Both the position numbers and the translations under genes were made by a program. Below the pieces are notes generated by a model, which had not been told where the DNA came from, did not search any database, and saw only the letters and a list, made by a program, of their open reading frames with translations. Below, piece by piece: positions 18,733 through 28,900 of a stretch of 64,000 bases of DNA. Origin of the DNA: Haematococcus lacustris (lineage: Eukaryota; Chlorophyta; Chlorophyceae; Chlamydomonadales; Haematococcaceae). The DNA lies in NCBI GenBank assembly GCA_030144725.1, contig JASKMD010000004.1, positions 3,149,828 through 3,213,827 on the forward strand, read 5' to 3'. The stretch's first letter is position 1, and each line of letters begins with the position of its first letter.

Positions 18733-19769
18733 GCCCCTGCCCCTGCCCCTGCCCCTGCCCCTGCCCCTGCCCCTGCCCCTGCCCCTGCCCCTGCCCCTGC
18801 CCCTGCCCCTGCCCCTGCCCCTGCCCCTGCCCCTGCCCCTGCCCCTGCCCCTGCCCCTGCCCCTGCCCCTGCCCCTGCCCCTGCCCCTGCCCCTGCCCCT
18901 GCCCCTGCCCCTGCCCCTGCCCCTGCCCCTGCCCCTGCCCCTGCCCCTGCCCCTGCCCCTGCCCCTGCCCCTGCCCCTGCCCCTGCCCCTGCCCCTGCCC
19001 CTGCCCCTGCCCCTGCCCCTGCCCCTGCCCCTGCCCCTGCCCCTGCCCCTGCCCCTGCCCCTGCCCCTGCCCCTGCCCCTGCCCCTGCCCCTGCCCCTGC
19101 CCCTGCCCCTGCCCCTGCCCCTGCCCCTGCCCCTGCCCCTGCCCCTGCCCCTGCCCCTGCCCCTGCCCCTGCCCCTGCCCCTGCCCCTGCCCCTGCCCCT
19201 GCCCCTGCCCCTGCCCCTGCCCCTGCCCCTGCCCCTGCCCCTGCCCCTGCCCCTGCCCCTGCCCCTGCCCCTGCCCCTGCCCCTGCCCCTGCCCCTGCCC
19301 CTGCCCCTGCCCCTGCCCCTGCCCCTGCCCCTGCCCCTGCCCCTGCCCCTGCCCCTGCCCCTGCCCCTGCCCCTGCCCCTGCCCCTGCCCCTGCCCCTGC
19401 CCCTGCCCCTGCCCCTGCCCCTGCCCCTGCCCCTGCCCCTGCCCCTGCCCCTGCCCCTGCCCCTGCCCCTGCCCCTGCCCCTGCCCCTGCCCCTGCCCCT
19501 GCCCCTGCCCCTGCCCCTGCCCCTGCCCCTGCCCCTGCCCCTGCCCCTGCCCCTGCCCCTGCCCCTGCCCCTGCCCCTGCCCCTGCCCCTGCCCCTGCCC
19601 CTGCCCCTGCCCCTGCCCCTGCCCCTGCCCCTGCCCCTGCCCCTGCCCCTGCCCCTGCCCCTGCCCCTGCCCCTGCCCCTGCCCCTGCCCCTGCCCCTGC
19701 CCCTGCCCCTGCCCCTGCCCCTGCCCCTGCCCCTGCCCCTGCCCCTGCCCCTGCCCCTGCCCCTGCCCC
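18733..19769. repeat. ~1 kb perfect GCCCCT hexamer array (about 173 copies)
   Basis: Sixteen full 60-base lines are identical, so the array is perfect hexamer over about 1037 bases. It starts about 150 bp upstream of the PAO-like start codon (minus strand) and precedes plus-strand coding, in a divergent intergenic space. The minus strand is (GGGGCA)n and could form G-quadruplexes. All frames are open (Pro-Leu, Pro-Cys, Gly-Arg), a trivial effect of a hexamer without stops. Confidence 0.98.
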
Positions 19770-19851
19770 CTATACGCAAGGTTGTTTCAAGCCCTACTTG
19801 TGCTCAGTGCTCATCAGAACTCAAGAATCATGCTGACATGGGCATGCTTGC

Positions 19852-22393
19852 ATGAATCTGCATGCGTATTGCTCCGTTAGTAAGCAAACGCAGAGCTGCA
19901 GCATTACTCTTCGTCTCGCGGCAAATGCGAAGCTGGTTGCAGTTCAACCGCCCACCACATCCTTAGAAATGCAAGGTTTGGGCGAGGCAGCTAGGCTTAA
20001 GCAGGACATCGCATCCGGGGCTTACGACCACGTCGCAAGCAGGTCGACGGTGCACAAAAGCGCCAGCATTGTCATCAAGAATGCGTTGAGGCGTTCAATA
20101 GCCGACGCATACGCTGCATTTGTTGGGCAGTGCGACGGAGTTCCACGGGATGCCTATGGTGGGCGCTGCGCAAGCGGTCGCCCGATTGAACCCCAAGGAT
20201 TCCAGCCATTAGCCAAAGCGTTCATTGTTATGCAGGCCTCGCATTGCATGCCTTGGACCCCACCTGCTCGCCCAAGGGCGAGTTGTGCGCTAGGCAAGGG
20301 CACGACTTGGGCGGCTCCCCTCATACGCCCAGCAGGGCCAAGCACACCGCCATCCACACCACTGCTAGGCACATCACCAAAGCTCTGGACGCCTATGTCA
20401 GCGAGGTGAGTTTGCTCCATGCGCCTGTGTGCTGCGTGGCAGCTGATGCAATACAGCTCTCAGGCAAGGGTTCCCATTCATGCGCAGTGCCAGGCAGGGA
20501 GCGGGCAGGCAGCTCCATGCCCAGCAGCTGGTGCCTCCTGCTCCACCGCTCCATTGCGCCACAGTGCATTGCTGAAGGACTGCTGTCACGCATGCCTGGC
20601 AGGTGGTGCCATACTGCCCCGCAGACCTGCGCCAGCTGCAGCAGCGCCAGCCGCTGGCCGGACAGCAGTATTCAGACCACCCCCTGCCGCCATACTTGCA
20701 GGCTGCAGGCAAGTCCCACCCTTCTCACCTGACATGCTGGCACAGTGCATGCTGGCCCATAGCCCACAGATCCTCTAGCCCTGCCATGCAGCACTGCGGC
20801 TTACATCCATACCCTTGCCTGGTGCACCCCTTGCCTCACTGCCCCGCAGGCCCAGGCCACCAGCTTGCTGGTGGTCCTGCCCTGTCCCCTCAGTCGTCAT
20901 CACCCTCACGGCGCCAGCAGCAGCCGCACCGCTCTGCCCCACACACGACCAGGAGGCCGCAGCCTGACCCATTGGTGATGCAGCAGCAGCGAGTGGTGGC
21001 CCCCCAGCAGCGGCAGGGGCTTTGCAGGGTGGCACAGGGCGCAGACGCTGCAGCCACAGTGGCATTGCTCGGCCCGGCGGCAGACTCTGACACGAGAGCC
21101 TTAGCTGGTAAGTCGTGGAGAGCTGCTAGCTGTCTGTCTATGCCCCCTCCCCTCCCTCTGGGTGGTGGGGGTGTTCCTGGCAATAGGGCAGGGATGGGAA
21201 AGTCGGTAGGGGGTGGGGGCCAGGTTAGTTGCTAGTCTGTAGGGTGGGTGGGGAGTGGAGCCAGTTTGAGGCTACCCACACCCCTAACACACCTGCAGAA
21301 CAGAGCAGAGCAGAGAACTGCAGTGCACCACCGACTCAGCTGCATTGGGCGCAGCCTTGACCCTCACTGCACAGCAGGGCCCAACGCTGAGTGTGGCTGG
21401 CTTGTCATGATTACAGAACTTCATGCATATCGTTCTACCGGGCCCTTTGAGCACATCAAGCAGGCAGCAGCTGCCAGGGCACCTGCTCGGCAGCGGCTGC
21501 TGTCAGGGCCGCCCAGCGCTTCCCCAGCCTGGCCTACTCAGGCTGAGGTGCGCGGGGCCCCACCAGCCCCGCACCATGCACTGCGCCACACTGTCAGCCA
21601 GGACCCCAGCCACCAGCCACACATCACCCGCAGCCAGTCGCCTGACCAGCAGCCCAGCTCAACCCAGACCCACCAGCAGCCATGTCAGATACCTGGTCAA
21701 CACTCTAGCCTTGCCGCTCCCAACCAACAGTTTGGACACCGGCCTTACCAAGGGGCTGGTGAACTGAGTGACCCAGCCAGGACAGGCCCTGGAAGGGCGG
21801 TGTCACCAGCAGCCTGGCGTGCCCCCTCACCTCTGAGCGCCCCACCCATACGAGCCGCAGCTGTTCAACGCCACTCAAACCCAGCCGGGCAGATCGCCGA
21901 TCCAGGTCTTCCCATCGGCCATCACAGCCACCAGCAGCACCACCAACAGGCATCAGTCAGGTGCCAAGACAAGTACGTGGCATTGGTGGCGCAGCGTCAC
22001 GGAATCAACACGCCCAGCGAGCAGCCTATAGTACAGGGTGAGCCTCAGCTCCTGGGTTTTGACGCTGTCAGTAGGAACAGGGAGGCCGCCGAGAGAGTAG
22101 CCCCTCCTCTGCCGCATGGGCCTGACCCTCCTGCTCGCGGGCGTGATGCCGCGAGGGAGGGGCCCGAAGGCGGCGGTGTACCCGCGGCCGGGAACGAGAA
22201 CGGGCTGGCAGCGCGCAGCAGGAGGCTGATACCCAGCGACGCGGAAATCGCTGCTGCGCGCGATAGTCATCAGAGCTCATCGACATACGTGCACACACTG
22301 CAAGCTACAGGCCTGACCCGGTCCGGCGACATCTCTGAACTGCAGGTGGCAGCCCTCCCCGTTAAAAGCAATAGAAGCAGGCGACTGTTGTAG
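19852..22393 (+). CDS. Unrecognised multi-exon protein, Gln/Pro/Ser-rich C-terminus
   Basis: No family recognised. Supported exons: one ending at 20406 (KALDAYVSE then GTGAGT), 20603-20708 (VVPYCPADLRQLQQRQPLAG, with a possible GC donor at GCAAGT) and 20850-21107 (Gln/Arg-rich). The first three join in phase. A long open frame then runs to a TAG at 22393; it is low-complexity (His, Gln, Pro, Ser) and its end, RLIPSDAEIAAARD followed by a basic tail, looks coding. The junction of 21107 to this last frame does not phase cleanly. A further open segment, 19970-20150 (ARLKQDIASGAYDHVASRST), may be an upstream exon. Intron or exon sequence at 21177-21455 is repeated at 25466-25740. Confidence 0.35.
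21177..21455. repeat. ~275-bp dispersed repeat, copy 1
   Basis: Highly similar to 25466-25740. Shared landmarks include GGCCAGGTTAGTTGCTAGTC, CAGTTTGAGGCTACCCACAC and CAACGCTGAGTG, ending at a shared GCCCTTT-GAGCACA-like border. Copy 1 overlaps the start of the last exon of the 20-22 kb gene. Confidence 0.9.
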
Positions 22394-23025
22394 AGTGGCG
22401 CACGGTTCCACCGTTGTGCGTTGCTGTCTCGGCTGTGACGATGCAATGACGGGCACCACTGTTAATCCCACCGTACTGCTGAGACGAGAGCAGCGCCAGG
22501 TGCAGTCCATCCTATGGCTAGTCAGTCTGTCATGGTTCGCTGTCTTTATAGCATCGCTAGGGCTTGCCAGCTGGAACATGGCGTTGCTACGACAAAACCC
22601 GCTCCTTGGGCTTGGGCGCGACGACCTGATACGTGTACCTTATACCACCTACCCCCCCCCCCCCCCCCCCTCATCTCACTTCAGCCAGCCACCCTATGGT
22701 TGCACTCAACAAACGCGCCAAGGCCAGTAGGGCTAATGGGGCTCAAGGGCAGCAACATGCAGCAACAGCCCAGCAAACAGCAAACCCAAAACTGCAAAAC
22801 TGCAAACCCTCATGTCAGCACAGTGGTTCCCCTACTATTACTACAGGGCAGGGGCTGTGTTATCTGTAATCCGAACTGTTTGCATGCAGCAAGCATCCGA
22901 CACCACTACGCGACGACCAAGGGCGCCTGCTGGCCGGCTGAGCTTATTGATTTCATGACCTCATTGACTACCTGCATACAAAGCAAGCATTGCCTGAGCT
23001 TACAACAGGTTCATGTCTTGGCATT
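22394..23025. other. Intergenic, with a poly-C tract
   Basis: Lies between two converging genes. Contains about 20 consecutive C at 22653-22670. No exon can be supported. Confidence 0.5.
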
Positions 23026-24448
23026 TCAAGGCATGTCTTGCACGGATGTCTTGACATGAGTGTGTGGTGCTCCTGAAGCACCTACCCCTCTCACTATGCC
23101 TTCCGTGAGGGGCGGCCGGCGGGAAGGGGCGGCCGGCAGGGGTCGGGGTCTAGGGGCTGGGCGTTCATGATGTGCCCGCTTGGAGGGTTTGGGGTCTGTT
23201 GGCGTCAGGTAGGCCCTGAGCTGCTTCCGTGCTGTCCGGGCCATGGAAGCTGCCCGCGAGGCTGCCTCCACTGTTGCCTGGAGCTGGATGTCCTTGGGGG
23301 TGGGCGGCTGGTTAGTTGCCTTGCGGGCGGCCTTCGCCTTCCAAAGCCTTACGCGGGCCCGCCTAAACACCAACACCCTGTCCTGTTCCGGCAGGCTGTC
23401 GCGTAGGACAACCCAATCTTTCCAGATGCGAGGAGATATGAGGAGAGGTCAGGGGGAGGGTGAGATTGGTGGTAGTGGTGGGACGTGGACGGGCCAGGTG
23501 GTGGCCTTGACGTCAATGATAAGGCTGCATGTGGCCACTGAGCGGCTCAAGGGCTGACAAAAGTCGGGCTTGATGCCCACTGAATGCCGACAGAACAGGT
23601 TGTCGCTAACGGGGACCTTCCCGCTTGCGACCGGGCCAAGCCAGTAGCCATAGCCGTGCGGGAGCGAGTAGTGGGCCTTCTCGCCATCGCACCGGAGGCC
23701 CACCACTCCGCCACCGCCGAGGTTGAAGACAGCGCGACCCACATTGACACCCCCCTGGTCTCGGTGCTGCATAGCACAAGAGAGTACAAGATTAGTATTC
23801 GTACGCCTCGGCTTTTACGGACCCCAACGCGGCGACCCACCCATCTCAATTGGCGGTCACTTAGGTTGAAGGCCAGGAATGCGCTGACCACTTCGACCCC
23901 CAATCCATTGCACCAGTCGACGATGAGTCCAGAGAACGGGCCCCACATTCGCCAGCCCGGTCCCAGACCTAATTGCCCCGTTATACGGGGCCCAGTTCGC
24001 TCTGCATTGCCTGATGTCACCAGTTCGCTGAGGAGCTGCTCGGCAATGTCAAATGGGAGCCACGATAAATAAAATGGAATTAGCACGAACTGCGCCAGAA
24101 CAGCTGCGTGCATCGTGGCGAGCGGGAATGAAATGAAGGAACGAAGTCCGCGTAGTCCCTTAGCGGTTAACCCGAGGCAGCTAACCCGAGGCAGCCGGTC
24201 ACACCGAACCCTCGGACCTCGGTTTGCGGGTAGACCTCGCAAGTGGCATTACCTCGAATGGTGCGATTATACCTGACTTCTGTGTAGGACTGTCCCCTGT
24301 CCCCTGAGGAAGACGGTTTCACCTCTGCGTAGGATATCTCAGCTACAGCTTTCATGACTTCAGCATCATCGGTCGCACCCTTGCTGACTACAAACCCCAA
24401 CACTGGTTCCGTTCCCTGACCAATGGGCTCCCCACCAGAACTAATCAA
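23026..24448 (-). CDS. Unrecognised membrane-associated or secreted protein
   Basis: No family recognised. Coding-like minus-strand segments: about 24448-24170 (ATG start, polar); about 24166-23847, with a hydrophobic stretch (LAQFVLIPFYLSWLPF) and then LAFNLSDRQLRW ending at GTGGGT; about 23769-23460, beginning after TATGCAG, Gly-rich with several Cys (NLFCRHSVGIKPDFC); and about 23415-23026, basic, beginning DWVVLRDSLPEQDRVLVFRR and ending at a TGA. Splice signals flank several of these but a full in-phase model was not obtained. The first segment contains the string KGATDDA, which also appears translated from the 3' flank of other mobile-element fragments (see 25745 and 57800), so the 5' exon may derive from an element. 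Confidence 0.4.
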
Positions 24449-24794
24449 TGAGCAGGGAAGAGATGATCAGCACTGTCAGCCACAAGCTGTCGACACAATG
24501 CAGCAGAAGGCAGATGGCATCTCTGATTCCAGGGGAACCCCCCTCATCCCGCAAGACCACGGTGTTGTGTGTGAGTAAGCTCACTGCAATGCAGCCCATC
24601 TCAGCACAGCATTCAACATGAAAAGGGTTTTGCCTGTGGGTAAGCCGATGTTTTTCATAAATGACCTAAATGACTACAAACCCTGACGACTGGGCTGCTC
24701 ATCAACACCAACACATCAACACCAGCATGATGATCTCATAAGGCTGACAGCCGTCTTGTCCCACACTAGGGCCTCCATTAAGTCGGCCCACTAG

Positions 24795-25012
24795 GGATCA
24801 ATAGCGGGACTACATTTGTAATTTATAAATGGTGCTAATGGGCTGTGTGGAGTATACCCAATGAACATGGACGTGGTGCACGAGTGCCTACCACCTACAC
24901 TACTGCCTGACCCGTTAGGGCTATTGTGTAGAGATGGCATGAAAAACATGCACTGAATGTAAGCTGATGACAGCTCAGATGAGAGGGCACACACTACTGT
25001 GCCTCAACAGAC

Positions 25013-25044
<32 letters not shown>

Positions 25045-25240
25045 CTGGGCCTTGGGTGGCTTGTCTCGCATCCGCTTGTAGCCCATGCCTGGGTACTCCT
25101 TGCCCTTGGCTGTCAGCGCTCCCTAGTCTAGCCAGTACCACAGCTCCAGTGGCCGCCACCTGCTCTCCCCAATGCGCTGCATGTTCAGCGCTGCATTGCA
25201 GTCCCAATGCAGCCACCTGCCCCATTGGGGGCTTGGGATG
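24795..25240 (-). pseudogene. Fanzor C-terminal remnant with 3' flank (copy 2)
   Basis: On the minus strand 25235-25010 reads GRWLHWDCNAALNMQRIGES, RPLELWYWL, a stop, KGKEYPGMGYKRMRDKPPKA and a poly-Gln tail. The RuvC-III DRD is mutated to HWD and there is an internal stop. The flank 24800-25000 keeps the 3' signature (CCTACCACCTACAC, GCCTGAC, GTAAGCTGATGACAGCTC). Its outer border differs from the copies at 37, 42, 50 and 62 kb and resembles the 26.6 kb copy, so the two form a subgroup. Confidence 0.85.
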
Positions 25241-25465
25241 GTGGGACTGGGCCAGGTGCAGCAGGTGACTGGTCCTGCGCAGGGGGAAAGGGGGTCTGGG
25301 GAGGAAGAGGGGAAGGTGGCTCCTGAGCACTAGGGGCCTGGGCTAGGAGAGGCTAGGGCAGTGGGCTGGACAAAGGGGTTCTGGGTAGGAGGGCCCTGGG
25401 CAGGGGCCTTATATGGTGAGTTGGCAGGAGCTGTCTGTCTGTCCTGGGGGAGGGGGAGTTTCCCT

Positions 25466-25740
25466 GCCAAGAGGGAAGGGATGGGAAAGTTGGTTGGGGG
25501 TAGGGGCCAGGTTAGTTGCTAGTCTGTAGGGTGGGTGGGGAGTGGAGCCAGTTTGAGGCTACCCACACCCCAAACACACCTGCAGAACAGAGCAGAGCAG
25601 AGAACTGCAGTGCACCACCGACTCAGCTGCATTGGGCGCAGCCTTGACCCGACTGCACAGCAGGGCCCAACGCTGAGTGCAGCTGGCTTGTCATAATCAC
25701 ATAACTTATGCATATCGTGCTACCGAGCCCTTTAAGCACA
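25466..25740. repeat. ~275-bp dispersed repeat, copy 2
   Basis: Second copy of 21177-21455. It ends exactly where similarity to the 57.8 kb element flank begins, so it may mark an insertion border. Confidence 0.9.
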
Positions 25741-25744
25741 GACA

Positions 25745-25885
25745 GGGAACGGACCGTGTAATCGGGGATGGGGCTCATAGCTATCATGGGTGCGACCGAT
25801 GACGCTATAATCAGGAACCTGTAGCTGATCAGACTTGCCCGCAGGCAACATCTTCTTAAATAAGGGAGTTCTACTGTAACTTGAA
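25745..25885 (+). mobile_element. Solo 3' end of a second Fanzor-type element
   Basis: Resembles 57790-57910: CATGGGTGCGACCGATGACGCTATAA versus CAAGGGTGCGACCGAGGATGCTATAA, then AACATCTTCTTAAATAAG versus AACATGTTGTTTCTTGTTAAATAAG. At 57 kb this flank follows a Fanzor-like C-terminus. No coding remains here. Confidence 0.55.
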
Positions 25886-25951
25886 AATCGGCCTTTAAAC
25901 AAACATGCGGCAATGCAGTTCAATGCAATCAAGTACAACGGAGTCTAGTGT

Positions 25952-28900
25952 GTGAGAAATAGCGCAGAAGCGCATGGTATGGGGGCTAGGCTCGCGGACG
26001 CTGCCGCCCCAGCTTCGCTGCCAAGTCACATGTCGCATTCCCTTGACGAAATAGAGTCGCAGTTCCTCCATGAAGTGCTGTGTCCAAGTTCCGTTGAAAA
26101 AGATGCACGGGGGCCTGCCGTCCATCACATGTCCAAGCCAACACCTTGCAAGCCTACGAAGCAGCAGTCGCAGCAGCAGTCGCAGCAGCAGTCGCAGCAG
26201 GAGCTGCTGCGACCCATTCAGGAGTTGGAGCAGCAACTGGGGCACAGCTTGTCCCAGCCAGCCCCTCAGGCGTCTCATTCAATAGCAGCTGCCCTCTGCC
26301 GCTGTTACAATGGCACGGCAATGCGTTTACTTGAGCAACGACTCCCAGGCGCAGCCTTGCAGCTACTGGAGAAGGCCCAGGTGTGTGCTGTGTTTCCGTA
26401 GCTGCCTGTGCAGCCCAGCAGCCAGGGAACATGTAGCACAATGCACTGTCAGTGTGCTAGTGTTACACGTGCTAGTGTGCGCCATACCAGGATCCTGTAA
26501 AAAAACACTGTTATTGATGAATTACACTGACACTGATACTGATGAATGTGATAGGACCCTGTTCGATGCCCTTGTCCCTCACTAGGGCCCCTATTTGAGC
26601 CTGACCAGTAATGGCCACTAGCAGCCACTAGCGGGAATACTAGGGACCACTAGTGGCCTGACTCAAATGGTGTTTAATGGGCCGTGTGGAGTCTACCCAA
26701 TGCACATGGACATGGTGCACGAGTGCCTACCACCTGCACTATTGCCTGACAACGAGGGCTATAGTGTAGAGTTAGCATGAAAAACATGCACTGAATGTAA
26801 GCTGATGACAGCTCAGATGGGGGGGCACACACTACTGTGCCTCAACAGGCTGCTGCTGCTGCTGCTGCTGCTACTGGTGGGCCTTGGGTGGCTTGTCTCG
26901 CACGGGCGGTGGCCTTGTCAATCAACTTGGGTTTCCCGAGAGATTCATGGAGGGATGATCATCCCAACATGGTCCATGGCACAAGGAAAGCAAGCGGTGC
27001 AATCTCTGGTCTCCCACCCCCCACCCCCACCCCCTGTCTGTGTCAGTCCTGCTACCATGTAACGCGCACAAGACAAGCGAAGGGTGAGGACCCTGTTCAG
27101 CCCAGCCCAGCCTAACCCAGCCCCCGCTTCCCATCCAGCCTCGCTCCTGTCACCATGCTGCCGCAGGTCCTGCTGGAGCCAACTGCATTGCTGGCAGTGG
27201 ATCCTGCTCTGCAGCAGAGCCTCAGGGCGGTCACCCTGAACAACATGGGCTGCTGCTACCGCCAGCAGCGCGCCCTGCAGCCCGCCCTGCGAGCCCTGCA
27301 GCAGGCAGCAGAGCTGGAGTCCCAAGGGGCCTTGGCAGCCAGCCTGTCCAACAGCAGCAGTGGCAGCAGCAGCAGCCCCAACATCATCCTGTGGCCTCCT
27401 CACACCGGGGCGGGTCCTGCGGTCACACCTGCTCCGTGCAGAGCTCCTACAGCTGCCCACTGTGCCCAGCCGGTCATGCCACTACCCCTGCACCCCACTA
27501 CCCCTGGCGGCCATGGCCTGCCTCCCTGCCGTGGGGCCCAGCAGCCTGCCTTGCCAGCACCCCAGGGGTACCCAGCCTGTGGGCAGCAGGCTGTGGAGCA
27601 GCAGCAGGGCGGGGGAGGGGGTCCAGGGGGGTCGGACCCCAGCAGCACGCTGCTGAACCTGGCGGCGGTGTTGAGCGACATGGGGCGCCACAGGGAGGCG
27701 CTACAGCAGGCCCAGGCCGCACTGCACCTGCTGTGTTTCAGGCACGGCCTGCAGCAGCAGCAGCTGGAGGCTCTGGGGGCCGGCCCCAGCGCCGCAGCAG
27801 CTGTGGGGCGGGGCAGGCCTCGTGCCAAAATTGGGAAGCCGCTCCCCCCCGCCCCTGATGCTGGTACACAGACACAGCAGCCCCAGCTAGGCCAGGTCCT
27901 GCCAAGGACCCTTACCTCAGCCCTGACCCCTACTGCTGCAGACACTCAACAGCACCCATGCGCAGGCAGCGGCAGTAGGGTGCCCACTGATCACCGCCAT
28001 AGCAGCAGCAGCAGCACAACCACCCCAGGTCAAGCTGCACCAGACAGCCCTGGCTGCGACCCTCATGAGCCTGCCAGCCTGGCAGCCGTCACAGCCCCCC
28101 AGGGGGCCGACCACAGCCTGCTGCCCAGTGGCCTGGCCCACCCCCCTGGGCCTGGCCTGACCCCTGAGAGCAGCACCGGCCTAGTGCCTGAGGGCAGCCT
28201 TGCAGCCAGGTCCCTCAGCTCCAGCGCAGCAGCCTGGCCAGAGGGTGCTGGCGAGGTGCAGGCCGCCGCCCGCAAGCTGCGTCAGCTCGGCCCCGGGGCC
28301 GTGTCAGCTGTGTGCATGGCCTTCTACTGCCAAGCCACGCAGCTGGAGTTCCTGGTGAGAGTAGGCCAGCGGGCAGGCAGGTGCAGCGGGCAGCACCGCA
28401 CAGGCCCAGGATACCCCTTTGACAGCAACCAGGGTGGATGGCTAGCTGCTTGGCACCAGGCCATCCTGCAGTGCATGGGCCTGTCCCGGACAGTGAGCTG
28501 CTCACCGCACTGACCCAGCCCATAGCTGCCTCGTAGCTGCACCCAGCCAGGAGTTTGGCCTGGGATGGGCTGTGTGCTGTCCACCCAGCTGACCCAGCCT
28601 AGCCCATCCCTTCCCCCACACCCCGACCCAACCCATACCCATACCCCAACCCAACTTACCCCACGGCCCACATAGCCTGGCTGCCTTGTTAGCTGACAGT
28701 GCACCCTTGCGTCGCACCCTCCACACCTCCCTCCACACCCCTTCCTTGGCTGCTGCCTGGCTCCTTGTCCATCAGAACAGCTCATCTCGCCCTCCACCTC
28801 ATTCCCCTCCTTGCATCATTCACTCTTCGGCCACCATTGGTGATGGCCGCGGAGGTGGCTGCGCTGGCCCTGCACCCCCTGACAGCTGCTGTATAGTCAG

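Noticed and set aside
18644..19880. Long open frames of Pro-Leu, Pro-Cys and Gly-Arg (350-400 aa)
   Set aside because: They are the three-frame translation of a hexamer array that contains no stop codon; no start context or family supports them.
28324..28797. Minus-strand frames in the TPR-gene region
   Set aside because: Low-complexity shadows of the plus-strand exons and intron; no motif seen.
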